Shown here one piece after another: positions 16,699 through 25,086 of a stretch of DNA of 51,171 bases. Origin of the DNA: Clostridiales bacterium (GTDB lineage: Bacteria; Bacillota; Clostridia; Christensenellales; Pumilibacteraceae); assembly GCA_022508485.1 (NCBI GenBank), contig JAFLVD010000012.1:9830-61000 (forward strand), given 5' to 3'. The position numbers were made by a program, and so were the translations under genes. Position 1 is the first letter of the stretch. Each line of letters opens with the position of its first letter. The notes under the pieces were generated by a model that had not been told where the DNA came from, ran no database searches, and was given only the letters and a program-made list of their open reading frames with translations.

Positions 16699-16730
16699 TA
16701 AAAAACGCGGCGAATTTCTTCGTCGCGTTT
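16699..16730 (-). terminator. Intrinsic terminator of the hyd operon
   Basis: A 12-bp stem with one mismatch (16703-16714 with 16719-16730) and a 4-base loop is followed on the minus strand by T6. It begins 8 bases after the hydA stop. Confidence 0.82.
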
Positions 16731-16738
16731 AACGTAAT

Positions 16739-18484
16739 TTAATATCTCTTGCGTTTTACATAAGTGGTGTGAAGCGCGTGGTGAGCATTTTCGCTGCCGG
16801 GCGCGCCGAAGTACTCGGAATAAAGCGTCTTGATGATTGGATTGTCGTGCGACTTTCTGAGCGTATCCTTTTTGTCCTTGCTGTAAAGAACCTTTGCTCT
16901 CGTCTTTTTGACGTCGACAAGATTTCTCGTAGCGCTCGAAACGATAGGCTGACCGCCGCCGTTTACACAGCCGCCCGGGCACGCCATAATCTCGATAAAG
17001 TGATACTTGCTCTTGCCGGCTTTAATCTCGTCCATAATCTTACGAGCGTTACTAAGTCCGCTCGCCACCGCAATATTTATCGTCTTGCCGGCGAGAGTAA
17101 CCGAAGCTTCCTTTATGCCCTTCGTGCCGCGGACCGCTTTAAAGTCGATGTTTTCGAGCTTCTCGCCCGTAACGGTTTCGGCAACGGTGCGAAGCGCAGC
17201 TTCCATAACGCCGCCCGTCGCGCCGAAGATAAGACCGGCACTGCTGCCCTTTCCGATCGGGTTGTCGAATTCGGTCTTAGCGTCGAGCGAATTAAAGTCG
17301 ATGCCGTAGTTTTTAATCATGCGCGCAAGCTCGCGAGTGGTAATGGACTCGTCGACGTCGGGAACGCCTGCCGCCGACAGGTCGTCGCGCGTAAGCTCGA
17401 ACTTTTTGGCGATACAAGGCATAACGGTAACTACCGCAAGGTCCTTAGGATCTATTCCGACCTTTTTGGCGTAGTACGTTTTCATTATCGCGCCGAACAT
17501 CTGCTGGGGCGATTTGCACGAAGAAAGGTGCGGCAACAGCTCGGGATAGTTAAACTCGATAAAGCGAATCCAACCGGGCGAGCACGACGTAATCATGGGA
17601 AGGGTCGCGTTCGGATCGTTTAGCCTGTGGATAAACTCGGTGCCCTCTTCCATAATCGTCATATCCGCCGCCATATTGACGTCGAACACCTTGTCGAAGC
17701 CGAGCGCTTTGAGCGCGGCAACCATCTTGCCCTCGGTATCGGTGCCGATAGGAAGGCCGAATTCCTCGCCGAGCGCGGCGCGGACCGCGGGCGCGGTGCC
17801 GACGATAACCGTCTTGGTCTTGTCGGCAAGAAGCTTTTCCACAGCGTGAATGCTGTCCTTTTCGTGGAGAGCGCCCGTCGGGCATACGTTAATGCACTGA
17901 CCGCACGCCACGCACGGCGTTTCGCCGAGCGAATGACCGAACGGACTCATAATCGCGGTTGCAAAGCCGCGGTTTACCGCGTCGATAACGCCGACCGACT
18001 GAACGGAGTTACACGCCGCAACGCATCTGCGGCAGAGTATGCACTTGTTGTTGTCGCGAACGAGATATTCGGACTTATCGTCGGGCTTGTAGGAATTAAG
18101 CTCGCCGTCGTACTTGGCGCTGTCGCAGCCGTACTCGGTGGAAAGTGCCTGAAGCTCGCACGAGCCGCTTCTTACGCAGCTGAGGCACTCTTTGTGGTGA
18201 TTGCTCAGCATAAGCTCGAGCGTTACCTTGCGCGCGGCACGTACCTTAGCGGTATTGGTGAACACTTCCATGCCCTCGGCGACGAGGGTCGAGCACGCGG
18301 TAACGAGCTTGCGGTTGTTCTTGACTTCGACCACGCAAACACGGCAGCTGCTCTCGTTACAGAGATCTTTCATATAGCACAGCGTAGGGATTTTGTAGCC
18401 GGCTTTAATCGCCGCGTCGAGAATACGCGTTCCCTCGGGAACGGTAACGTCTACGCCGTTTACTTTAAGATTAACGTTTTTCAT
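16739..18484 (-). CDS. hydA: [FeFe]-hydrogenase catalytic subunit HydA
   Basis: It reduces protons to H2 at an H-cluster; as part of HydABC it is expected to couple NADH and reduced ferredoxin oxidation (electron confurcation). It has 581 residues from the ATG at 18484, which has GAGG five bases upstream. In order: a plant-type [2Fe-2S] domain (Cys36, 47, 50, 64), a His/Cys [4Fe-4S] site (His near 96, Cys100, 103, 109), and two [4Fe-4S] sites (Cys148-158 and Cys191-201). The H-cluster motifs are TSCSPGW (299-305), MPCIAKK (355-361) and ACPGGCVNGGGQ (501-511). A small-subunit-like C-terminus follows. It is the third gene of the hyd operon, 11 bases after hydB. Confidence 0.95.
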   Translation of the reverse strand: MKNVNLKVNGVDVTVPEGTRILDAAIKAGYKIPTLCYMKDLCNESSCRVCVVEVKNNRKLVTACSTLVAEGMEVFTNTAKVRAARKVTLELMLSNHHKECLSCVRSGSCELQALSTEYGCDSAKYDGELNSYKPDDKSEYLVRDNNKCILCRRCVAACNSVQSVGVIDAVNRGFATAIMSPFGHSLGETPCVACGQCINVCPTGALHEKDSIHAVEKLLADKTKTVIVGTAPAVRAALGEEFGLPIGTDTEGKMVAALKALGFDKVFDVNMAADMTIMEEGTEFIHRLNDPNATLPMITSCSPGWIRFIEFNYPELLPHLSSCKSPQQMFGAIMKTYYAKKVGIDPKDLAVVTVMPCIAKKFELTRDDLSAAGVPDVDESITTRELARMIKNYGIDFNSLDAKTEFDNPIGKGSSAGLIFGATGGVMEAALRTVAETVTGEKLENIDFKAVRGTKGIKEASVTLAGKTINIAVASGLSNARKIMDEIKAGKSKYHFIEIMACPGGCVNGGGQPIVSSATRNLVDVKKTRAKVLYSKDKKDTLRKSHDNPIIKTLYSEYFGAPGSENAHHALHTTYVKRKRY

Positions 18485-18495
18485 ATTAGCCTCGC

Positions 18496-20385
18496 TTATT
18501 TGGAAATAGCCTTTACAGGGCATTGAGCTTCGCAAGCGCCGCACTTGATGCACTTTTTGGGTTCAATCGCATACGAAGCGAGCTTGTGATTGGGTGCGGT
18601 GTAATCGGTCTTTTCGATTGCCGCAACGGGGCAACCGCGCGCGCACTTGCCGCAGCCGATACACTTATCCTTATCTATTTTGTAACTTAACAGAGCTTTA
18701 CATACGCCTGCCGGGCAAGTGCCGTTTACGTGCGCTATGTACTCGTCGCGGAAATAGTGAAGCGTGGAGAGTACGGGGTTGGGCGCAGTCTGGCCGAGAC
18801 CGCAGAGCGAGTTTTCCTTAATGTAGTTACAAAGCTCTTCCATCTTGTCGATGTCTTCCATTGTCGCTTCGCCCTTCGTAAACTTGTCGAGCATTTCGAG
18901 AAGGCGCTTGTTGCCTATACGGCAAGGCGTGCACTTTCCGCAGCTCTCGTCGACGGTGAATTCGAGGAAGAACTTGGCTATATCGACCATGCAGTTGTCC
19001 TCGTCCATGACGATAAGACCGCCGCTGCCCATCATCGAGCCGATAGCCATAAGGCTGTCGTAGTCGATGGGCGTGTCGATAAGCGACGCCGGTATGCAGC
19101 CGCCGGACGGGCCGCCGGTCTGCGCCGCTTTAAACTTCTTGCCGTTCGGGCAGCCGCCGCCGATATCCTCTACAATCGTGCGGAGAGTGGTGCCCATAGG
19201 GATTTCGACAAGGCCGACGTTTTCGAGCTTGCCGCCGAGCGCAAACACCTTTGTGCCCTTGCTCTTTTCGGTGCCTACGCTGGAAAACCACGAGGCGCCG
19301 TTAAGAATAATCTGAGTAATGTTGCCGTAAGTCTCGACGTTGTTTATAAGCGTCGGCTTACCGAACAGACCCTTAACCGCAGGGAAAGGCGGACGCTGAC
19401 GAGGCTCGCCGCGCTTGCCTTCCGAGGAATTGAGAAGAGCCGTTTCCTCGCCGCAGACGAACGCGCCGGCGCCGAGACGAAGCTCGAGATTGAATTTTTT
19501 GCCGAGTCCTAAGCAGTTAGAGCCGAGTATGCCGTAAGAAAGCGCCTGCTTAATTGCTACTTCGAGACGGTGTACCGCAATCGGGTACTCCGCACGAACG
19601 TAGATAACGCCGTGCTCTGCGCCTACCGCATAGCCGGCAATCATCATCGCCTCTATGACGGCATGGGGATCGCCTTCGAGAAGCGACCTATCCATAAACG
19701 CGCCGGGGTCGCCCTCGTCCGCGTTACATACGACGTACTTGTCCGTGCCGGGCGCGTCGTGGGTAAACTGCCACTTCATGCCCGTCGGGAAGCCCGCACC
19801 GCCGCGACCGCGAAGTCCGCTCGCCTTAACCTCGTCTATAACCTGCTGCTGGCTCATCGTGGTTACAGCCTTTTCGTACGCCTTATAGCCGCCGTACGCA
19901 AGGTACTCGTCGATGTTTTCGGGATCGATAAGACCGCAGTTTCTGAGGACTATACGGCGCTGGCTCTTGTAGAACGCAGTGTCGTTAATCGACTTAAACT
20001 TGCCGCTCGCGTCCTTTTCCGCATGGAGAAGGCGCTCGACGGGAACACCGTTTTTAATGTGCGACTCGACGATTTCGTCAACGTCGTCGGGCTGAACGTG
20101 GGTGTAGAACGCGTCGTCGGGATAGACAACGACGATAGGACCCTTCGAGCAAAGTCCGAAGCAGCCGGTCATTATAACCTTAACGTCCTTGTCGAGCTTT
20201 GCCTTTTTAAGCGCGGCGTTGAGACGCTCGCCGATAACGGTGCTGTTACCGGACGTGCAGCCGGTACCGCCGCAGATAAGAACGTGGCGCTTGACCGCCG
20301 CTTCCGCCGTCGATTTTGCCGCACGGTTAGCGATCTGCGCCTGCATTTTATCGCGAATTTCCTGTAATTGCGCTAAAGTTTTCAT
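18496..20385 (-). CDS. hydB: Hydrogenase subunit HydB (NuoF-like, NAD(H)- and FMN-binding)
   Basis: Flavin subunit of the trimeric hydrogenase that handles NAD(H). It has 629 residues. The N-terminal thioredoxin-like [2Fe-2S] domain has Cys in CGGTGC and TGCFGLC. The NuoF core carries the FMN/NADH motifs GRGGAGFPTGMKW and CNADEGDPGAFMDR, then an SLBB region and the [4Fe-4S] motif CGKCTPCRIG. The C-terminus adds two ferredoxin-like clusters, CIGCGKCARGCP and CIKCGACEAQCP. This three-part layout is typical of bifurcating hydrogenases and NADP-reducing relatives. NAD against NADP preference was not determined. Confidence 0.95.
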   Translation of the reverse strand: MKTLAQLQEIRDKMQAQIANRAAKSTAEAAVKRHVLICGGTGCTSGNSTVIGERLNAALKKAKLDKDVKVIMTGCFGLCSKGPIVVVYPDDAFYTHVQPDDVDEIVESHIKNGVPVERLLHAEKDASGKFKSINDTAFYKSQRRIVLRNCGLIDPENIDEYLAYGGYKAYEKAVTTMSQQQVIDEVKASGLRGRGGAGFPTGMKWQFTHDAPGTDKYVVCNADEGDPGAFMDRSLLEGDPHAVIEAMMIAGYAVGAEHGVIYVRAEYPIAVHRLEVAIKQALSYGILGSNCLGLGKKFNLELRLGAGAFVCGEETALLNSSEGKRGEPRQRPPFPAVKGLFGKPTLINNVETYGNITQIILNGASWFSSVGTEKSKGTKVFALGGKLENVGLVEIPMGTTLRTIVEDIGGGCPNGKKFKAAQTGGPSGGCIPASLIDTPIDYDSLMAIGSMMGSGGLIVMDEDNCMVDIAKFFLEFTVDESCGKCTPCRIGNKRLLEMLDKFTKGEATMEDIDKMEELCNYIKENSLCGLGQTAPNPVLSTLHYFRDEYIAHVNGTCPAGVCKALLSYKIDKDKCIGCGKCARGCPVAAIEKTDYTAPNHKLASYAIEPKKCIKCGACEAQCPVKAISK

Positions 20386-20399
20386 ATTCGCTTTTCTCC

Positions 20400-20867
20400 T
20401 TAGATCTCGTTGTACTTAGCGAGTATCTCGTCGACGCTCGCCTCGGTAACCTTGCCGTACACCTCGCCGTTGACGGTGAGAACGGGCGCAAGGCCGCAGC
20501 AGCCTATGCAGCGCGTAGCTTCGAGTGTGAAGCGACCGTCGTCCGTCGTGTGTCCGGGTTCGACTTTGAGAAGCCTTTGGAACTTTTCGATAACGCCGCC
20601 GCTTCCCTTTACGTAGCACGCCGTACCGAGACAGACGGCAATCCTAATCTGTCCGGGCTGCTCGAGACGGAACTGCGAGTAGAACGTCGCAATGCCGTAT
20701 ACTGTGGAGAGCGGAACGCCGAAATAATCGGCTATTTTTAGCTGAACTTCGAGCGGAAGGTACCCGTAGATTTCCTGGGCCTTCTGCATCGCCATCATGA
20801 CGGGGCCGGGAACATCTTTTAAACTCTCGAGCGCCGCGTCAAACTGCTTGTCCTTATCTTCGGCCAT
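20400..20867 (-). CDS. hydC: Hydrogenase subunit HydC (NuoE-like [2Fe-2S] protein)
   Basis: Small electron-transfer subunit of HydABC. It has 155 residues with a thioredoxin-like fold. The [2Fe-2S] ligands are in CLGTACYVKG and CIGCCGLAP. The ATG has AAAGGAG ten bases upstream. It is the first gene of hydC-hydB-hydA, 14 bases before hydB, about 80 bases downstream of an extended -10 promoter. Confidence 0.94.
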   Translation of the reverse strand: MAEDKDKQFDAALESLKDVPGPVMMAMQKAQEIYGYLPLEVQLKIADYFGVPLSTVYGIATFYSQFRLEQPGQIRIAVCLGTACYVKGSGGVIEKFQRLLKVEPGHTTDDGRFTLEATRCIGCCGLAPVLTVNGEVYGKVTEASVDEILAKYNEI

Positions 20868-20944
20868 GATATATAAACTCCTTTTGGATTTTTTAAATTA
20901 AGCGGCGTACGCAATATATAGCGTAACAGCGCACATACAGCACT

Positions 20945-20973
20945 AATATATCATATATTTCGCCGCATTTCAA
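20945..20973 (-). promoter_or_regulatory. Promoter of hydCBA
   Basis: On the minus strand TTGAAA (20968-20973), a 17-base spacer and TATATT (20945-20950) with TGA just upstream (extended -10). The leader of about 70 bases to hydC shows no obvious operator. I did not find a clear inverted repeat of the kind expected for a redox repressor. Confidence 0.75.
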
Positions 20974-21066
20974 GTGTTCCCGCCTTTATAAAATAAAAGT
21001 TCGCAGTTGCTAACTTAAATATTTTTTATCGGCGGTTTTTTAACGCCGAGTCGGCGGCTGTAAAAC

Positions 21067-21088
21067 AAAAAAGACCGCGAAGCGGTCC
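21067..21088 (-). terminator. Intrinsic terminator of nfnAB
   Basis: A 6-bp GC-rich stem (21073-21078 with 21082-21087, 3-base loop) is followed on the minus strand by T6. It lies 126 bases beyond the nfnB stop codon. The stretch between contains the repeats listed separately. Confidence 0.75.
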
Positions 21089-21198
21089 TTAATTATTATC
21101 AATTCATTTTTATCTCTTATCTATCAAAAATCTCTCGTTCACTTTTCACAATTACCTATTCCCTACTTAATAATAACCGCCGCAGGCGGTCCTTAATT
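21082..21198. repeat. Duplicated 13-bp hairpin flank and second hairpin downstream of nfnB
   Basis: The same 13 bases (GCGGTCCTTAATT) occur at 21082-21094 and 21186-21198, 104 bases apart. Each copy forms one arm of a GC-rich hairpin; the second hairpin pairs 21176-21181 with 21185-21190. Each is followed by TTATCTC-like sequence. This looks like an imperfect duplication of a small intergenic unit. Confidence 0.6.
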
Positions 21199-21199
21199 C

Positions 21200-21234
21200 T
21201 TATCTCTTATCTCTTATCTCTTATCTCTTATCTC
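21200..21234. repeat. Five-copy heptamer tandem repeat (TTATCTC) across the nfnB stop codon
   Basis: Five perfect copies of TTATCTC run without a break from 21200 to 21234. On the coding strand the unit reads GAGATAA. The nfnB stop codon at 21214-21216 lies inside it, so the last residues of NfnB (EIRDKR) are encoded by the repeat. Part of the same motif also occurs near 21107-21122. Confidence 0.9.
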
Positions 21235-22626
21235 GCCTCCTGCGGCGTAGCGGCGCTTTATATACTCGTCTATGCTCTCCGCGGCGGATTTCCCGGCGCC
21301 CATTGCGAGTATTACCGTTGCGGCGCCCGTTACCGCGTCGCCGCCGGCATAGACCCCTTCGCGCGACGTCATAAGAGTTTCGTCCACGACTATTCCTCCC
21401 CACTCTTGCGTTTCTATCCCGGGCGTGGTGTTTTTAATAAGCGGATTGGGCGAGGTGCCGATAGCTACGATTACCGCGTCCGCGTCGACGGTAAACTCGC
21501 CGCCATCTATCGGAACGGGACGGCGCCTGCCCGACGCGTCCGGTTCGCCGAGGGTCATTTGATTGCATCTAAGCCCGATAACGTTTTTGTTGTCGTCGCC
21601 CAATACCTCTACGGGTGCGGTTAAAAACTTAAAATCGACGCCCTCTTCCTTTGCGTGTTCGACTTCCTCTTTGCGCGCAGGAAGCTCGGCTTCGCTTCGC
21701 CTGTAAACGACGGTAACCTTGTCGGCGCCCAGTCGAAGCGCACAACGCGCGGCGTCCATTGCGACGTTTCCGCCGCCGACCACCACGACCGACTTGGCGT
21801 GCTTAATGGGGGTGTCTGCGCCATCGCGGTACGCCTTCATAAGATTTATACGCGTTAAATACTCGTTGGCGGAATACACGCCGTTGTTTTCTTCGCCCTT
21901 CACCCTCATAAAATTGGGCAGCCCGGCGCCGCTTCCGATAAACACCGCGTCGAATTTGCCTAAAAGCTCGTCGATAAGAAGCGTGCGCCCCACTACCGTA
22001 TTCGTAACGAACTTAACGCCGCGCTCTTTTAGGTTTTCTATCTCGGACGCGACAATCGCTTTGGGAAGCCTGAATTCGGGAATGCCGTACACAAGCACGC
22101 CGCCGGCAATATGAAGCGCCTCGTACACGGTAACGGCATAGCCTCTTAATGCAAGCTCGCCGGCGCACGCAAGCGACGCCGGTCCCGAACCTACGACGGC
22201 TACGGCGTGTCCGTTGGTCTTTATCTTTTCCGTAGTCGGCGCTTTATGCGCGTTGTGGTAATCGGCGACAAACCGCTCGAGCCGCCCGATACCGACAGGC
22301 TCGCCTTTTATGCCGCGAACACATTTACACTCGCACTGGGTTTCCTGCGGACATACTCTGCCGCACACCGCTGCGAGCGAGCTGGATTTTTGTATAATCT
22401 TATACGCCGCTTCGTAGTCGCCGCAAGCAACCTCGCGGATAAACGACGGAATGTCTATACCGACTGGACAGCCGGCCTTACACGGCTTGTTTTTACAGTT
22501 AAGACAGCGTTCCGCCTCGCTTTTTGCCGCGTCCTCGGTGTAGCCGAGCGCAACCTCGTCAAAGTTATGCGCGCGGTTTTTCGGGTCCTGCGTGGGCATA
22601 GGATTTTTCTTTAAAGAATTGTTCAT
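21214..22626 (-). CDS. nfnB: NfnB / GltD-like NADPH oxidoreductase subunit
   Basis: Large subunit of the NADH-dependent ferredoxin:NADP+ oxidoreductase; homologous to the glutamate synthase small subunit. It has 470 residues from the ATG at 22626. Two N-terminal [4Fe-4S] sites are seen in CLNCKNKPCKAGCP and CGRVCPQETQCECKC. The FAD motif is VAVVGSGPASLACAG and the NADPH motif is VVVVGGGNVAMDAAR, with the closing GVYAGGDAVTGAATVILAM. The start overlaps the nfnA stop (TGATG). No glutamate synthase large-subunit gene is nearby, and pairing with nfnA supports the transhydrogenase role. The last residues lie in a tandem repeat. Confidence 0.9.
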   Translation of the reverse strand: MNNSLKKNPMPTQDPKNRAHNFDEVALGYTEDAAKSEAERCLNCKNKPCKAGCPVGIDIPSFIREVACGDYEAAYKIIQKSSSLAAVCGRVCPQETQCECKCVRGIKGEPVGIGRLERFVADYHNAHKAPTTEKIKTNGHAVAVVGSGPASLACAGELALRGYAVTVYEALHIAGGVLVYGIPEFRLPKAIVASEIENLKERGVKFVTNTVVGRTLLIDELLGKFDAVFIGSGAGLPNFMRVKGEENNGVYSANEYLTRINLMKAYRDGADTPIKHAKSVVVVGGGNVAMDAARCALRLGADKVTVVYRRSEAELPARKEEVEHAKEEGVDFKFLTAPVEVLGDDNKNVIGLRCNQMTLGEPDASGRRRPVPIDGGEFTVDADAVIVAIGTSPNPLIKNTTPGIETQEWGGIVVDETLMTSREGVYAGGDAVTGAATVILAMGAGKSAAESIDEYIKRRYAAGGEIRDKR

Positions 22627-23465
22627 CACCGCGCCCCCTTTATCAGATTGCATTCCTTTTCGTAGGCGCGTTTTTCGAACTCGGCGTAAATCCTTCCGCG
22701 CTGAATGGCCTCGTCAAAGTCCACCTTGTGCCCGTCGAAGTCAGGCCCGTCCACGCACGCAAACTTCATCTCGCCGCCGACGGTGAGCCGACAGCCGCCG
22801 CACATACCTGTGCCGTCTATCATAATGGGGTTCATGGATACGACCGTTTTAATCCCGTACTTTTCGGTCAACTTGCAAACAAACTTCATCATTACGAGCG
22901 GACCTATCGCTATAACTTCGTCGTAAACGTTACCCGACTTAACCAAATCCTCGAGCGCGGCGGTAACAAGCCCTTTACTTCCTGCGCTGCCGTCGTCCGT
23001 CATAAGCTTAAACACGTTCGAAACGGCGCGGAAATCCTTTTCGAGTATGACTAAATCCTTGTTCCTAAACCCGATAATCGAGTGAACCTCCGCGCCGAGC
23101 GCGTGAAGTTTTTTTGCGGTGGGAAGCGCAATCGCACAGCCCACGCCGCCGCCGACAACGGCTACCTTTTTAAGCCCTTCAAGCTCGGAAGGTCTGCCGA
23201 GCGGCCCCACAAAGTCGCGGATAAATTCGCCGGCGCAAAGTCTATCCAGCTTGTGCGTCGTCGCGCCCACTATCTGATAAATAACCGTAACGGTGCCTTT
23301 AACTCTGTCGAAGTCGGCAATGGTAAGCGGAATTCTTTCGCCCTCGTCGTCCACGCGCAAAATAATAAACTGCCCCGGTTCCGCCTTTTGTGCCACCGCC
23401 GGACAGTGCACGACAATTTTTGAAACGGTCGGGTTAAGCGACTCTTTTTCGAGGATTTTGTACAT
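22626..23465 (-). CDS. nfnA: NfnA / ferredoxin-NADP+ reductase-like subunit
   Basis: Small subunit of the electron-bifurcating NfnAB complex, with FAD and a [2Fe-2S] cluster. It has 279 residues from the ATG at 23465 (AAAGGA eight bases upstream); a TTG six codons earlier is less suited. The family is related to PyrK. Seen are GERIPLTIADFD (FAD side), VAVVGGGVGCAIALP (nucleotide side) and the cluster motif GMCGGCRLTVGG with a later Cys in KFACVDGPDFDGH. It has its own promoter and is followed directly by nfnB. Confidence 0.9.
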   Translation of the reverse strand: MYKILEKESLNPTVSKIVVHCPAVAQKAEPGQFIILRVDDEGERIPLTIADFDRVKGTVTVIYQIVGATTHKLDRLCAGEFIRDFVGPLGRPSELEGLKKVAVVGGGVGCAIALPTAKKLHALGAEVHSIIGFRNKDLVILEKDFRAVSNVFKLMTDDGSAGSKGLVTAALEDLVKSGNVYDEVIAIGPLVMMKFVCKLTEKYGIKTVVSMNPIMIDGTGMCGGCRLTVGGEMKFACVDGPDFDGHKVDFDEAIQRGRIYAEFEKRAYEKECNLIKGAR

Positions 23466-23506
23466 AGTCCGTATCCTTTGCAATGCGATAACGCAAAGCC
23501 GTAATC

Positions 23507-23535
23507 AATATAGCACAATCGAGCCTAAATATCAA
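23507..23535 (-). promoter_or_regulatory. Promoter of nfnAB
   Basis: On the minus strand TTGATA (23530-23535), a 17-base spacer and TATATT (23507-23512) with an upstream TGC (extended -10). It lies between the SPOR-like gene stop and the nfnA start. No terminator was seen between the SPOR-like gene and this promoter. Confidence 0.75.
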
Positions 23536-23549
23536 GTAAAAAAATATAT

Positions 23550-24257
23550 TTATAAAACGGACAGCGCATAATATATCTCAACCGTGGCGCGAACGTGCAC
23601 AAACCGTATGTACGACAAAAGCGACCTACTGTCCCCCACCGCGTCGTATTCGGACGCTATATCGAACGCTCGGGACAGCGCCGCGTTTTGAACGGATAAC
23701 GATAACGTCTTTAACTTTCTGCAAGCGAGCGCGGCGGCGCAGTCGGCGGCGGAATCGGTAATCGTTCCGCGGTCAAGCTCTTTTGCCGCGTCGGTAAGCG
23801 TAATAAAAAACTCGCCTACTGCGTAGGAAAGCGCGGACTTGTCTTTTTCTTTCAGCGACGACGACGAAAAAGCAAGCGAAAAGTAGGACGCGCCGTCGTT
23901 AACCGCCGCCAAATCCTTTGCGTCCGATTCCCTGTCGTACACCGCGGCAACCGAGCGGTAGGTTCCGTCGTTAAATAAATACCCTGCGCCACCTCGCGCG
24001 GAACATTCCTGCACCATAAGAAGCGCCGTGGTTAATTCGCCCGACTCGCCGGTAACCAAGTAATAAAACTTTTTTTCGCCGTTCGATACAGGCGCGCCGG
24101 CAGTGTTGCCGTCGTCCGTTCTTTTGGGCAAAAACACGGCGAGAAGGATTATGCCTGCGGTAAGGGCAAGAAGCACGATTACAAGTATCGCCGCACCCTT
24201 TCCGCCGCCGCCGTTTTTTCGTTTAATAAAATACGCACCAGAACCGTATTCCGCCAT
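23550..24257 (-). CDS. Single-pass membrane protein with SPOR-like domain
   Basis: A 235-residue protein with a short cytoplasmic N-terminus, one membrane helix at about 22-43 and an outside part. Residues about 62-120 resemble a SPOR domain (KFYYLVTGESGE at the start, YDRESDAKDLAAV near the end); SPOR domains bind denuded peptidoglycan at division sites. The rest is helical and unassigned. The SPOR match is judged by eye and is only moderate. It is divergent from the DUF6062 gene across a short A/T-rich gap and precedes nfnAB on the same strand. A link to cell-wall or spore work is possible but not shown. Confidence 0.6.
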   Translation of the reverse strand: MAEYGSGAYFIKRKNGGGGKGAAILVIVLLALTAGIILLAVFLPKRTDDGNTAGAPVSNGEKKFYYLVTGESGELTTALLMVQECSARGGAGYLFNDGTYRSVAAVYDRESDAKDLAAVNDGASYFSLAFSSSSLKEKDKSALSYAVGEFFITLTDAAKELDRGTITDSAADCAAALACRKLKTLSLSVQNAALSRAFDIASEYDAVGDSRSLLSYIRFVHVRATVEIYYALSVL

Positions 24258-24262
24258 AGACC

Positions 24263-24291
24263 TTGCCTTTTATATTTTTTTGTGTTATAAT
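24263..24291 (+). promoter_or_regulatory. Promoter of the DUF6062 gene
   Basis: TTGCCT (24263-24268), a 17-base spacer and a perfect TATAAT (24286-24291) with an extended TGT upstream. The start codon is 44 bases downstream. Confidence 0.7.
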
Positions 24292-24335
24292 ATTCGTACA
24301 TTATATTCACGAAATATTGTATGCAAGGGGTGAAT

Positions 24336-24989
24336 ATGCAATACCACATTCAGACCGCGCCGTTATGGGACGCATACAGAGAGGACGGCTGTCCGATATG
24401 CAGACTGTACGGCATGCGAGAGGACAAGCTTATAAGTCAGTACCTATCCGACAACGTAATGGATCCCGATTTTCGCGTTGCGTCAAATGACAAGGGCTTT
24501 TGCAAAAAGCACATAGACATGATGTACGGCGGACAAAACAAGCTCGGTCTTGCGCTTCAGCTCGAAACGCGCGCCGCGGCGGTAAACGCGCTAATCAAAG
24601 CGCCGACCGACAAAAAATCGGCAAAGAAATTCGCGGACAAGCTAAAAGCGCACCGCGGCTGCGTTATCTGCGACGCCCTTGACGAGCTTATGCCCAGATA
24701 CTATATGACGGTAGCGCAAATGTACTCTAACGAGCCGGAGTTTCCCGAGCTGTTTTTAAACGCCGAGCACTGTCTGTCCCACGCAATAGAACTGTACGCG
24801 GCGGCTGAATTCGCAGGGAAAAGCGCTCAGGCCTATTGTGCCGCGCTGTCGTACTCGCTAAAACGCGACCTTAAACGCACCGAATCCGAGCTTAGAGATT
24901 TTGCGGACTGCTTCGATCACAAAAACGCCGGAAGCCGCCCCGATCCCACCGCAATTCCGCGCGCAATTAAACTGCTAATTACAAAATAG
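24336..24989 (+). CDS. DUF6062 family protein, function unknown
   Basis: A 217-residue protein recognised as DUF6062, common in Firmicutes and without a known activity. Features include an N-terminal MQYHIQTAPLWDAY, two CxxC pairs (CPIC near residue 20 and CVIC near 108), single Cys-His pairs (FCKKH and HCLSH), and a closing FDHKNAG. The Cys/His spacing suggests metal binding. The ATG at 24336 was chosen because it restores the family start and follows AGGGG; an ATG five codons earlier overlaps that site. The gene has its own promoter and terminator, so it is monocistronic. Confidence 0.8.
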   Translation: MQYHIQTAPLWDAYREDGCPICRLYGMREDKLISQYLSDNVMDPDFRVASNDKGFCKKHIDMMYGGQNKLGLALQLETRAAAVNALIKAPTDKKSAKKFADKLKAHRGCVICDALDELMPRYYMTVAQMYSNEPEFPELFLNAEHCLSHAIELYAAAEFAGKSAQAYCAALSYSLKRDLKRTESELRDFADCFDHKNAGSRPDPTAIPRAIKLLITK

Positions 24990-25009
24990 CCAAAACAAAA
25001 AACCGCACA

Positions 25010-25048
25010 AAAAATCCCGAAGGCGCTCTTACCGCCAACGGGATTTTT
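25010..25048 (+). terminator. Intrinsic terminator of the DUF6062 gene
   Basis: A 10-bp outer stem (25010-25019 with 25039-25048) encloses a short inner GGCG/CGCC helix and ends in T5. The gene's stop codon is 21 bases upstream. Confidence 0.8.
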
Positions 25049-25086
25049 ATTTCTATGATTATTTTTCTTGCGAAATTTTCCCAAAC

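Noticed and set aside
16557-16982. A 141-residue minus-strand frame across the hyd terminator and the hydA end
   Set aside because: It overlaps hydA out of frame and runs through a terminator and the hairpin element; its composition looks like translated noncoding DNA.
21060-21240. CRISPR-like short repeats near nfnB
   Set aside because: The repeats are contiguous heptamers with no spacers, and no cas genes are present.
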